The notes beneath the pieces are model-generated. The model saw nothing but the letters and a program-made list of their open reading frames with translations, had not been told where the DNA came from and ran no database searches. DNA of 64,000 nucleotides from Thermoplasmatales archaeon E-plasma. Its GTDB lineage: Archaea > Thermoplasmatota > Thermoplasmata > Thermoplasmatales > Thermoplasmataceae. This document shows, piece after piece, positions 1 through 7,970 of the stretch (positions are counted from its first letter, which is position 1; each line of letters starts with the position of its first letter). A program made the translations under genes and the position numbers. Location: contig KI542674.1 of NCBI GenBank assembly GCA_000496135.1, forward strand, positions 248,001 to 312,000, written 5' to 3'.

Positions 1-129
1 ATTAGCAAAGCAAAGGAAGAAATTGCGAAGAAATTATGCGGAGCACTTAAAATAGATTTTAACAATAGAAAAAATTGGAAAGAGGTAGAAGAAATTATCA
101 GTGAGCAATCGTTTGAGACTGCTCCCTGA
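1..129 (+). CDS. C-terminal end of an unidentified protein (cut by window edge)
   Basis: An open frame runs from the first base of the window to a TGA at 127-129, giving 42 lysine- and glutamate-rich residues that end in SEQSFETAP. The frame is uninterrupted and its composition looks coding, but too little is present to name a family. Its 3' end overlaps the convergent aldehyde dehydrogenase gene by about 32 bases. This is a partial gene whose start lies outside the window. Confidence 0.5.
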   Translation: MSKAKEEIAKKLCGALKIDFNNRKNWKEVEEIISEQSFETAP

Positions 130-1648
130 GGAATTGCTGCAGATAATAGAAAGAACCTGTTCCTTTTCCGCTTATTCCACTCAGTTTCCAGCCGACAAAT
201 GGCTGTGAACCTACCATTGCCCCGGTTGATCCTCCCCTTTCCCTGTTCGCATAAAGAACTCCAACCTCAGCATTTTCAAAATAATACTGGATTTCATCAC
301 TATCCTCAGTGAATATTCCCCCGGTTAAACCATAATCTGATGCGTTAACCTTTTCAACTGCTTCCTTGAGTGAATTAACTTTCTTTATTGCCAGAACTGG
401 AAGAAACAGTTCATTCTTTATCACATATGAATCATCCTCGGGGTTCTCCACTAAGGTTGGCTCCACGTAGAATCCTTTTTTGTCGAGTACGTTTCCTCCA
501 GCGATCACTTTGGATTCCTTCCTGATAATCTCCATTGATTTTTTATATTTGTTTAGAGCTTCTTCATTTATGACCGGCCCCAGATATGTTTCAGCAATTC
601 TTGGGTCCCCCGGAATTGTCTTTTTTACCATTTCCAGCAGTTGATCCTTAAATTTATCATATATTCCGCTTTGAATATATGCGATTGAACATGCACTGCA
701 CTTCTGGCCTGAATAACCAAATGATGCCCTATAAACCCCGTTTACTGCCCTTTGAATGTTAGCCTTATCTGTTACTATTATTGCATCCTTTCCTCCCATT
801 TCAGTTATCACAACCTTTGGATGAACATCATTGGCTCTTCTAAATATGTCCATTCCAGCGTCCCTTGATCCTGTAAAGAGAACCCCGGATACATGTTTAT
901 TGGATACTATATATGGGCCAATGACACTTCCTTTCCCTGATACAAATGCCAGTACCTCCTTTGGAACGCCGGCTTCATACAGTATATTGGCAAAGATATG
1001 TGATGAAATAAGAAGGTTGCTTGAGGGTTTAAATATAACAGAATTTCCCGTTATGAGAGGACCGCATACCATGCCCACAGTAATTGCATAGAAATTAAAG
1101 GGAGCAATTACAGCGAAAATACCATAAGGCTTCATTACACTCTGGCTCTCCTCATTATCATACCCTTTTCCAGTGAATCTTATAAATCCCTGATTTTCTA
1201 TGAGATTAAGGGAATAGTATCTGAGAAAATCTATACCTTCATCAAGGTCGGCAACTGCTTCTGCTCTTGTCTTACCATTCTCATAGGCCAGGATTGCTGA
1301 TAATTCAAATTTTCTCTTGCTCAGTTCATCTGCAGCTCTCATAAAAATTTGTGATCTTTTCACGTAACCCAGTGAAAACCATTTCCTGTATGATCCCTTC
1401 AGCATATTCAAGGCGGAATCCACTGATTCCTTTGTAGCAGACTGAAAAGTTCCAATAATGGTTCCATCTATTGGACTGATCTCATGGATCTTTTCTTTTT
1501 CCATTACGTTTTTCCCTATTATGTTCGGATACTCCTGCCCCAGGAATTTGGTTACGTCTTTTAATGCGTCCTCATACATTCTGTTGAATTCCTGCTGGTT
1601 TCCTTTTTTTGCCATTCTCACGAACGTTGATTCGTTTTCAAAGCCCAT
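98..1648 (-). CDS. Aldehyde dehydrogenase, 1-pyrroline-5-carboxylate dehydrogenase type
   Basis: NAD(P)-dependent aldehyde dehydrogenase of 516 residues, the usual length of the RocA/PutA-type P5C dehydrogenases that oxidise glutamate semialdehyde to glutamate. The ALDH signature EMGGKDAII is followed by GQKCSACS with the catalytic cysteine at residue 317. The C-terminal block (YANRERGGSTGAMVG, then QPFVGWKLSG) is also typical of the P5C branch. Substrate is inferred from these motifs only; a glyceraldehyde or other aldehyde role is possible in a Thermoplasmatales archaeon. There is no clear SD before the ATG, and an AT-rich box about 24 bases upstream suggests a leaderless transcript. The SDR gene lies 73 bases upstream on the same strand. 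Confidence 0.85.
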   Translation of the reverse strand: MGFENESTFVRMAKKGNQQEFNRMYEDALKDVTKFLGQEYPNIIGKNVMEKEKIHEISPIDGTIIGTFQSATKESVDSALNMLKGSYRKWFSLGYVKRSQIFMRAADELSKRKFELSAILAYENGKTRAEAVADLDEGIDFLRYYSLNLIENQGFIRFTGKGYDNEESQSVMKPYGIFAVIAPFNFYAITVGMVCGPLITGNSVIFKPSSNLLISSHIFANILYEAGVPKEVLAFVSGKGSVIGPYIVSNKHVSGVLFTGSRDAGMDIFRRANDVHPKVVITEMGGKDAIIVTDKANIQRAVNGVYRASFGYSGQKCSACSIAYIQSGIYDKFKDQLLEMVKKTIPGDPRIAETYLGPVINEEALNKYKKSMEIIRKESKVIAGGNVLDKKGFYVEPTLVENPEDDSYVIKNELFLPVLAIKKVNSLKEAVEKVNASDYGLTGGIFTEDSDEIQYYFENAEVGVLYANRERGGSTGAMVGSQPFVGWKLSGISGKGTGSFYYLQQFLREQSQTIAH

Positions 1649-1721
1649 GGTTTAGCATTGCAATTTCTTAAAAGAATGTTTGCCTGAATATTTCATACGG
1701 TTTACAATAAATTTCTGCTGT

Positions 1722-2444
1722 TCAAAGGCTTGCACCCCGATCAGCTGTAATGGATTGACCCGTTATTGACTGCGCTAATTTACTGCAAAGGAAAAGAGAA
1801 ATATATGCCACCTCAAGTGGCTGAAGAACCTTATCCTCGGAAATCTCCGCGAATTTGAATGGAAAAACGTTAAAGAAGGTGTCTTCTTTTATGACGCTGC
1901 CAGGCTTTATAGAATTTACCCGTATGTTGTATTTCTTCAGTCTCGATGCCAGAACCTTTGTTATTTCCTCGATTGCATACTTTGACGCTGAATATGAAAC
2001 GCTACTTGCTCCCCTCAGTGCCTCTGACGCCCCAATGTTTACTATGGCACCCCCTTTGTTTTTCATAAAAGGAAGGAAAGCGTATATTGCATTATATTGT
2101 GAAGCAGTGTTAAATCTCAGCATTTCCAGGAAGGCTTCTTCATTCTCAAGGTCATCTCCACCAGACCATTTTCCTATATTATTTATTAAAAAATCCGGCT
2201 CACCCATTTCTGTAGAAATTTTCTTAGCAGTCTCCTTTATCTGACCGGGATCTGATGAATCGCATTTGAATGCTCTGATTTGAGATGTTTCTGTTAGTCC
2301 GTGCGTGTCGCCGGACCTGGAAATTATTGCAACTTTTACCCCACAATTTATAAATGCTCTGATGGTGGACATTCCCTGACCAGCACCAACCCCGTTCACT
2401 ACAGCAAGTCTTCCAGATAATGATTCCCTCAACAGATCTACCAT
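1722..2444 (-). CDS. Short-chain dehydrogenase/reductase (SDR)
   Basis: Rossmann-fold oxidoreductase of 240 residues. The N-terminal nucleotide-binding glycine motif is VNGVGAGQG, a variant of TGxxxGxG. The NNIGKW segment corresponds to the NNAG structural motif, the catalytic serine lies in NIGASEAL, and the YSASK motif supplies the catalytic Tyr and Lys. The C-terminal segment ITGQSITADRGASL matches the usual GQ-x-DGG ending of the classical SDR family. Substrate cannot be deduced. A TATA-like box (TTTATAAAAA, about 2475-2485) lies upstream of the ATG without an SD. The aldehyde dehydrogenase follows on the same strand, so the two may act on related carbonyl compounds. Confidence 0.85.
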   Translation of the reverse strand: MVDLLRESLSGRLAVVNGVGAGQGMSTIRAFINCGVKVAIISRSGDTHGLTETSQIRAFKCDSSDPGQIKETAKKISTEMGEPDFLINNIGKWSGGDDLENEEAFLEMLRFNTASQYNAIYAFLPFMKNKGGAIVNIGASEALRGASSVSYSASKYAIEEITKVLASRLKKYNIRVNSIKPGSVIKEDTFFNVFPFKFAEISEDKVLQPLEVAYISLFLCSKLAQSITGQSITADRGASL

Positions 2445-2504
2445 TAGTGTTAATTTTACTATGAGAGTTAAACCTTTTTATAAAAAATTATTCTGACATG
2501 ACGC

Positions 2505-2670
2505 CTTTTTTGGTAAGGTTACCTGTTTTTCTTTTTAACAGTTACCATATATAACATCTCTTTTAGTCCATACGAAATTGAACATGCAAACCATTCAGAT
2601 CAAAAGATATAATAATGGTGTATGTTATTGTATATCATTGCGTTGATCATTTGATCAGCGTAAAAGGTGA
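2505..2670 (+). promoter_or_regulatory. Promoter/operator region of the actin gene with two palindromic elements
   Basis: The 229-base space before the actin gene carries an imperfect inverted repeat at 2512-2546 (GGTAAGGTTACC, then AACAGTTACC) that directly abuts a TATA-like box, CCATATATAACAT, at 2545-2556. About 85 bases further on lies a second near-perfect 20-base palindrome at 2641-2660, built of two TGATCA units two bases apart and flanked by CG. The SD AAAGGTGA follows at about 2663-2670. The arrangement looks like an operator or protein-loading site; which protein binds is unknown. Confidence 0.5.
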
Positions 2671-2676
2671 AATGTG

Positions 2677-3663
2677 ATGGTATCAGAAATTATAGGAATT
2701 GACCTTGGTTATGGAGATACGAAAGTTGTAAGCAACAATAATGAAAAAATAAAATTCCCTTCAAGATGGTCCCCGTATATGGTTGAGCAGTGGGGTATTG
2801 GAGGTTCTATGACAGTTTTGAGGATCAATGGAGGAGAATCGTTCATTTTTGGTGAGGATGCTGCTGGTTCTAATATAAGAGAGCCACTCGGCGATGGAAG
2901 ATTGGCACATGATGATTCGTTACCGCTCATTGGCGCAGCCATTTGGCTGGCAGGAGTGGGAAGAAACGGTGAACCTGTTGATCTGGTAATTGGAAGTGGA
3001 ACCCCGCTGGGAAGATTTAATCAGGAACTTCTGGCGTCAAAGGAATATCTTGAGGGAAAGACCTTAAAATTAGAGTCTTCGTCTGGCGAAATCAGAAATG
3101 TCACAATAAAGAGAATGATAATGAGACCACAGGGTGTTGGGGCTGCCCTATATCTGCTTTCAAAAGGAATGATTGAAAAACAACCTGGATTTGGTGTGGT
3201 GGTAGATATTGGATCAAGAACTACTGATGTTTTGACTGTTAACCTTAAGAATATGGAACCTGTTGTGGACCTCTGTTTCAGTATCGAGAGTGGTATTGGA
3301 GATGCAGTTTCACAATTAGGGAGACTTATTGCCAAAGAAACCGGTTTCGTTATACCAACGGATATTGCCAGAGAAGCATTGTCCCGGGTTGTAACGTTTA
3401 AACAGAAGAGATTTGGGGGACCACAGGTTGCTGAACCTATACTTAACCAGTTGACTTCTAAGGTCCTTGATAGTTTGAGAGCAAATTTAAGAGCTGATCT
3501 AGACAGGCTCGTTGCCATTATACCTGTGGGAGGAGGAGCATCACTCATAGGTGATAAACTCGAAGAACTGGCTCCCGGTTTTCTCATCAAGATACCAGAT
3601 GAGGATGTGCAATACGCCAACTGTCTTGGGTACAAGGATGCAGCACAAAGATCGGAGAGTTAA
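2677..3663 (+). CDS. Archaeal actin-like ATPase, Ta0583/ParM-related
   Basis: Protein of about 328 residues with the actin/Hsp70 ATPase signatures: phosphate-1 loop GIDLGYGDTKVV near the N-terminus, phosphate-2 loop VVDIGSRTTDVLTV near residues 185-198, and an adenosine motif VGGGASLIG in the last quarter. Length and motifs agree with Ta0583 of Thermoplasma acidophilum, a filament-forming actin homologue whose structure resembles plasmid ParM. A GTG at 2674 is possible, but the ATG at 2677 lies 6 bases after the SD AAAGGTGA and is preferred. A coiled-coil protein gene follows after 8 bases and is probably co-transcribed. Likely a cytoplasmic filament protein; partition or shape roles are inferred. 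Confidence 0.9.
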   Translation: MVSEIIGIDLGYGDTKVVSNNNEKIKFPSRWSPYMVEQWGIGGSMTVLRINGGESFIFGEDAAGSNIREPLGDGRLAHDDSLPLIGAAIWLAGVGRNGEPVDLVIGSGTPLGRFNQELLASKEYLEGKTLKLESSSGEIRNVTIKRMIMRPQGVGAALYLLSKGMIEKQPGFGVVVDIGSRTTDVLTVNLKNMEPVVDLCFSIESGIGDAVSQLGRLIAKETGFVIPTDIAREALSRVVTFKQKRFGGPQVAEPILNQLTSKVLDSLRANLRADLDRLVAIIPVGGGASLIGDKLEELAPGFLIKIPDEDVQYANCLGYKDAAQRSES

Positions 3664-3671
3664 ACAGGAAA

Positions 3672-4199
3672 GTGATAAGATTGAACCAAGTAGAGGATCC
3701 TGATAAATCCTCTTCAAATTTTAAATTTAAGGGAAAACTTCGCAACCTTATAGATACCATTAAAGAACCAGATCAATCAGATGAAGAATTTCTTGAAAAA
3801 AGCGTTTTAGATGCTCTGGAATATAAGGAAAGCAAGAAATATTTAGAAGATATGATTCAAAAAGTTGAAAAATTACTTCTTGAAGTTAAGGACAAAGAGG
3901 AATTTATTAATATTAAACGGCAGGAAATAAAAGAGGAAAGAGAAAAACTTGAATCTCAATTGAGAGCTGCAACTCCTCATGCAAATCCCTCAATGCCATC
4001 AAGAGATCAGAGAAGATTCCGTGAGGAAGCCCACAGGATTCACTGGAACACGGAAAGGCAGATTAAAAGAAAGATTATCAACACTGAAATGGATGAATTG
4101 CTGACACACCTTGAAAGCAGGTGGGCTGAGCTGGATAAGCTGGAGCTTGGCAGGTTAAAGGAACTTATGGAAAAGAACCGTAAAAATGAGAAAAAGTGA
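3672..4199 (+). CDS. Coiled-coil protein encoded with the actin homologue
   Basis: Highly charged protein of about 172-175 residues, not assignable to a named family by eye. Residues about 15-50 (short strand NFKFKG, helix KLRNLIDTIK, then SDEEFLEKSVLDALEY) resemble a ribbon-helix-helix pattern. Residues about 55-100 form a heptad-rich coiled coil, followed by a Pro/Ser linker and a second basic helical segment. The start could be GTG 3672 or TTG 3681; the weak SD-like GTGAT favours the latter. It follows the actin gene by 8 bases, so a role as filament adaptor or regulator is a reasonable but unproven inference. Confidence 0.7.
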   Translation: MIRLNQVEDPDKSSSNFKFKGKLRNLIDTIKEPDQSDEEFLEKSVLDALEYKESKKYLEDMIQKVEKLLLEVKDKEEFINIKRQEIKEEREKLESQLRAATPHANPSMPSRDQRRFREEAHRIHWNTERQIKRKIINTEMDELLTHLESRWAELDKLELGRLKELMEKNRKNEKK

Positions 4200-4214
4200 T
4201 TCACGATTCCTGCC

Positions 4215-4994
4215 TTACTTTGTTACATTTTGAAGTTCACTGAAAAAATAGTATGAAAAATACGATAAATCTTTCCTGAAATCCAACTTTTTTTTATGAC
4301 GCGGAAAATTTACATTAAACGTAATGCCCTCAAAAAATATATCCTTTAAAAAGAGTAAATGCGGTAAGGCAGGTACAGGTCTTTTTACATTGTTTGAAAA
4401 TGGATCTCCTTCTGAGCCGCTTTGATCAATAGCATAGCCAATGATAAACCTGATCTGTTGCCAGATGAAGCTCTTCCCGGTTATTGTAACCATGAGATAT
4501 TCCTCCGTTTCTGTGAATTCGATGCGGTCTATTGTCCTGATTGTGTTTCTGGTATCAACTTTACAAAAATTTCTGAAATCGTGTGTACCCTGGAATTTCA
4601 GCAATATTTTTTTTAATTCTTCCCTCTTTCCTTTATTGATCTTAATGAGATATACATAAGATTTGCTGCCTGTATGCCTGGGATTGAATCCTTTTTTAAC
4701 TTCTGCCCATGAATGAAAGACCATTTCAGGAATCTCTGCATTTAATATTCCAAGTATTTTGGAAGGGCTGAATTTTGATTCTATATACATGCAATTTGAA
4801 ATTGCAGACACAAACTTGTCTGTTCTTGAGGACGTTTTCAGAACTGTTGAAATGTTATTTTCTAAGAGACAGCGGTTGATAACTGCTTCAACACTCCTCT
4901 TACTATTACTGAGTGAAAAACCTTCAAAATCGGTTCCAAAGTATGAAAATTTTATGAGAAATGCCTTTATATGAGAATTGTCCGGATTTTCCAT
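4215..4994 (-). CDS. truA: tRNA pseudouridine synthase A (TruA family)
   Basis: Enzyme of 259 residues expected to convert uridines 38-40 of the tRNA anticodon arm to pseudouridine. The catalytic motif SSRTDKFVSA contains the family's essential aspartate at about residue 59. The N-terminal FSYFGTDFEGF corresponds to the usual YDG-x-x-F-x-G-W segment, and ITGKSFIWQQIRFIIG matches the second RNA-binding motif (F-x-x-x-M/Q-x-R). An SD-like GAGGAG precedes the ATG closely. It is divergent from the flavoprotein gene at 5042, with only 47 bases between. Confidence 0.88.
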   Translation of the reverse strand: MENPDNSHIKAFLIKFSYFGTDFEGFSLSNSKRSVEAVINRCLLENNISTVLKTSSRTDKFVSAISNCMYIESKFSPSKILGILNAEIPEMVFHSWAEVKKGFNPRHTGSKSYVYLIKINKGKREELKKILLKFQGTHDFRNFCKVDTRNTIRTIDRIEFTETEEYLMVTITGKSFIWQQIRFIIGYAIDQSGSEGDPFSNNVKRPVPALPHLLFLKDIFFEGITFNVNFPRHKKKLDFRKDLSYFSYYFFSELQNVTK

Positions 4995-5012
4995 GGCTCC
5001 TCATAGAAATGT

Positions 5013-5020
5013 AATTTAAT
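5013..5020 (+). promoter_or_regulatory. TATA-like box of a leaderless gene
   Basis: AATTTAAT lies about 25 bases before the ATG at 5042, and no SD precedes that ATG. This spacing is expected when transcription starts at the start codon. Confidence 0.4.
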
Positions 5021-5041
5021 CTTTAGCTTTTACCCTTATCA

Positions 5042-6019
5042 ATGAACATTTGCGGTCTTGGTGTTTCCGGATCATACCTTTTCAGAAGACTTACAGACAT
5101 CGGATTTAGTGTGAATGCCTTTGACGTTAAGCGATCGGATTATTACATACCTTGTGGATACGCCACAAATGAACGAAAGATTGGAGAATATTGCAAGCGG
5201 GCAGGAATAAGTTTCGATGATTATATTATTTCAAGAGCTGAAAATGTAATTGTGGCAGGAGATAACTTTGTGGAACATACTTTCAAAAGTTCAGGTTTGT
5301 GCACATTTGACAAAAACCGGTTCGAGCATGACCTTATAAAAGATCTCAATGTGATGAAAAGTAAGCCTGATTATAATGATGGAATATCTTTGGACTGCTC
5401 AGGCATTTCAAGGGCCCTCCTGGGACAATCTCCTGATGATTATTGCATGAGCGCCATAGAATATCTCTCAGAAAATGCAAAGCATAAATCATTTTACTTC
5501 AAATTTTATGGTAAAGCAATGGGCTATTTCTGGGAATTCCCAATGGGAAACAGATATCATGTCGGTGCAGGAGGTCTGGATCATAGTGATAACCTTAGAC
5601 GCCTTGTGCCATACCAAAAGATTCTGGTTACCGGGAGAAAGATACGCCTTAAACCTCTGTTCGAAAATATTTATAAGGGAAACATAGCGGGAACAGGAGA
5701 AGCAATAGGATGTGTTTCCCCTATAACAGGGGAGGGCATTATCCCGTCACTTAAATCAGCAGATTTATTTATAGAATGCGCCAGAAGATATGATGATACT
5801 CCTGATCTGTTCGAAAAGTATGCAGTGAAGATAAGAAGAGAATTTGGGAGATATTACGGGTTGCACAGAATGGTTAAGAACCTTCAGGAAGGGAAAACCC
5901 TTAAAGTTGATAATATAAGATTTGCAAGATCAGCCCTGAATGAATTCAGGGAATTCGGTGTCGATATAACTGCTCCAGCTGTACTATCACACTTCATTAT
6001 GCCTAAGAGGCACAATTGA
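5042..6019 (+). CDS. Geranylgeranyl-reductase-like FAD flavoprotein
   Basis: Protein of 325 residues with an N-terminal FAD-binding Rossmann motif GLGVSGSY (residues 5-12) immediately at the start. The cysteine-containing PCGYAT segment and the SPITGEGIIPSLKSA block match the geranylgeranyl reductase family that saturates archaeal isoprenoid chains. It is shorter than the usual 390 or so residues, so it is probably a divergent paralogue rather than the main digeranylgeranylglycerophospholipid reductase. It ends one base before the convergent aldolase gene. Substrate is inferred; related flavoprotein dehydrogenases share the fold. Confidence 0.7.
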   Translation: MNICGLGVSGSYLFRRLTDIGFSVNAFDVKRSDYYIPCGYATNERKIGEYCKRAGISFDDYIISRAENVIVAGDNFVEHTFKSSGLCTFDKNRFEHDLIKDLNVMKSKPDYNDGISLDCSGISRALLGQSPDDYCMSAIEYLSENAKHKSFYFKFYGKAMGYFWEFPMGNRYHVGAGGLDHSDNLRRLVPYQKILVTGRKIRLKPLFENIYKGNIAGTGEAIGCVSPITGEGIIPSLKSADLFIECARRYDDTPDLFEKYAVKIRREFGRYYGLHRMVKNLQEGKTLKVDNIRFARSALNEFREFGVDITAPAVLSHFIMPKRHN

Positions 6020-7960
6020 TCAGATTACGCCTCCATCAATGGGAACCATGCAATCAGTTGTTGCTCCAAAGATATCGTCATTAACCATTGCAAGAACCAT
6101 GTTTGCCACATGTTCAGGGAGAACCTCCTTTCTCAGAAGATTTTGCGTTTTGTATTCTTCAACGGTCTGACCCTTCGCCTTTGCCCTGGATTCAAGTACA
6201 CCATTTTCCCAAATCTTTGAGCCTTTGAATATCTTATCCGGATTAATGATATTGGCGCGAATCCCATATTTTCCGCCCTCTTTAGCGAAATAGTGGCACA
6301 TTTGTGCTGCAAAAGCCTTTGAAGAGCCATAGCTGGCCATACCTGGACCCGGATGCGTTAAATTCTTGGAAATATTGAATATAAGGTTTCCACCGGTCCC
6401 CTGTGCCTTCATTATTTTAAAGGCCTCTCTTGAAACAAGGAAAGGAGCTCTTCCATTAATCCGATAATGAAGATCCAGAGTTTCCACAGAAATATTTTCA
6501 ATGGCCTCAGATTTTAAAACGCCTGCATTGTTGAAAACAATGTCCACGCCTCCAAACTTCCTGACTGCTTCTTTGAACGCGTTCTGAATTTGAACCTCGT
6601 TTCCAAGATCTAAAACACTATGGATACTTGCTGCTCCTGTTTGTTTTGAGATATCCCTGCATATACCTTCCACATTTGGATCAAGATCCATTGCGACTAC
6701 CGCAGCTCCATTTCTGGACAGAACCCGGAAAGTTTCCAGTCCTATTCCGCTGGCTGCACCGGTAACCACAGCAACTGAGCCTTCCAGTGGTTTTGGTTTA
6801 TCTTTCTTAAGTTTAGCTTCTTCCAGTGGCCAGTATTCCATTTCATAGGCTTCTGCTCTTGTTATGAAGTGCTGTTTACTGATTCTTGATGCTGCCCAGT
6901 TCACGTACATACTGTGTTTGATCTGATCCATTATTATTTTGGCTTCCCTGGAATTCTTTCCAGCAGTTATAATACCGTATCCTCTGGCTATTAGGATTGC
7001 AGGATACGGGTCGTGCATTGGAAAATCTTTAACATATTTCTCATATTCCATTTTATATTCTTCAGCGAATGACAATATTTTTTGCTCCATGTCGTGAGAT
7101 TCAGGCAAATAAAGATAGTTATATTTCGTCCGGATGAGCATATCTGGTGTTGCAGGCCCAGCCCTTTGAAAATTTTCTGCCTCCAGCGAACTGGCAATTT
7201 CCTTTGCCTCATCAGATGTGTCAATTTCTAGAATTTTTCTGCTGTTTTTTGATAATGATCCACGAATAAATGGTAAATATTCCTCAAACGATTTGTCATC
7301 ATCATATACCTTTTTCAGTTTTCTTGGACCTGCATTCTCCAAGACATATTTATTTGCTGCATCCACTATTAACAAATGATTGTTATATGCCTCCTCTGCC
7401 GAGTCTGAAAAAGTAAACAAACCGTGCTTTGAAAGAACTAATCCCTTTATGGTTTCATTCATTTTCTCGACTTTATCAAGTATTTTTTTTGCCAGTTTGA
7501 AACCAGGCGGAATGTATGGAACAACCATTACGTTTGGCAGGATCTTCTCTATTTCTTCCTGTGTGAATTCTGTGTTAGTGATTGAGAGTATTGCGTCTGA
7601 ATGGCTGTGTAAAACATATTTTTTATTGATAAAGCCATGAAGAAATGATTCAACAGATGGAGATGGTTCAGATGGATCCAGGCAGCTTTTTTTGAGATAG
7701 GACATCATTTCAATATCTGTCATTGCGGTTCTGGATTTCGCTTCAATTAGATCTGACATTCTTAATCCAGTGAATCCTGACCTTTCAATAGTGGCAAGAT
7801 CTGAACCACTACCTTTTACCCTCAACACCTGTACTGTTCTACCGGCATGATCCTTTTCCATTACTTTTACGGAAGTATTTCCTCCTCCATGAAGAACCAG
7901 GTTCTTGTCCTTTCCCAACAATCTTGAATATTTTACCAATTCGTCAATTTCATCTACCAT
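6020..7960 (-). CDS. Bifunctional class II aldolase / short-chain dehydrogenase
   Basis: Two-domain protein of 646 residues. Residues 1 to about 250 are a class II (zinc) aldolase/epimerase domain with HGGGNTS at 24-30 and the metal-binding HSHSDA at 118-123, plus SKHGLF later. From about residue 395 follows an SDR domain with VVTGAASGIG, NNAG and YGSSKA. This architecture is known from bacterial RhaD/RhaE-type proteins of deoxysugar catabolism (rhamnulose-phosphate aldolase fused to lactaldehyde dehydrogenase). The actual substrate here is unknown. An SD (AGGGTGA) precedes the ATG, and leuS ends 10 bases upstream, so the pair is likely co-transcribed. Confidence 0.85.
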   Translation of the reverse strand: MVDEIDELVKYSRLLGKDKNLVLHGGGNTSVKVMEKDHAGRTVQVLRVKGSGSDLATIERSGFTGLRMSDLIEAKSRTAMTDIEMMSYLKKSCLDPSEPSPSVESFLHGFINKKYVLHSHSDAILSITNTEFTQEEIEKILPNVMVVPYIPPGFKLAKKILDKVEKMNETIKGLVLSKHGLFTFSDSAEEAYNNHLLIVDAANKYVLENAGPRKLKKVYDDDKSFEEYLPFIRGSLSKNSRKILEIDTSDEAKEIASSLEAENFQRAGPATPDMLIRTKYNYLYLPESHDMEQKILSFAEEYKMEYEKYVKDFPMHDPYPAILIARGYGIITAGKNSREAKIIMDQIKHSMYVNWAASRISKQHFITRAEAYEMEYWPLEEAKLKKDKPKPLEGSVAVVTGAASGIGLETFRVLSRNGAAVVAMDLDPNVEGICRDISKQTGAASIHSVLDLGNEVQIQNAFKEAVRKFGGVDIVFNNAGVLKSEAIENISVETLDLHYRINGRAPFLVSREAFKIMKAQGTGGNLIFNISKNLTHPGPGMASYGSSKAFAAQMCHYFAKEGGKYGIRANIINPDKIFKGSKIWENGVLESRAKAKGQTVEEYKTQNLLRKEVLPEHVANMVLAMVNDDIFGATTDCMVPIDGGVI

Positions 7961-7970
7961 TTATTTCACC

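Noticed and set aside
3021-3635. 204-codon minus-strand ORF inside the actin gene
   Set aside because: Antisense shadow of a well-conserved actin gene; its Ser/Pro/Leu-rich composition has no recognisable motif.
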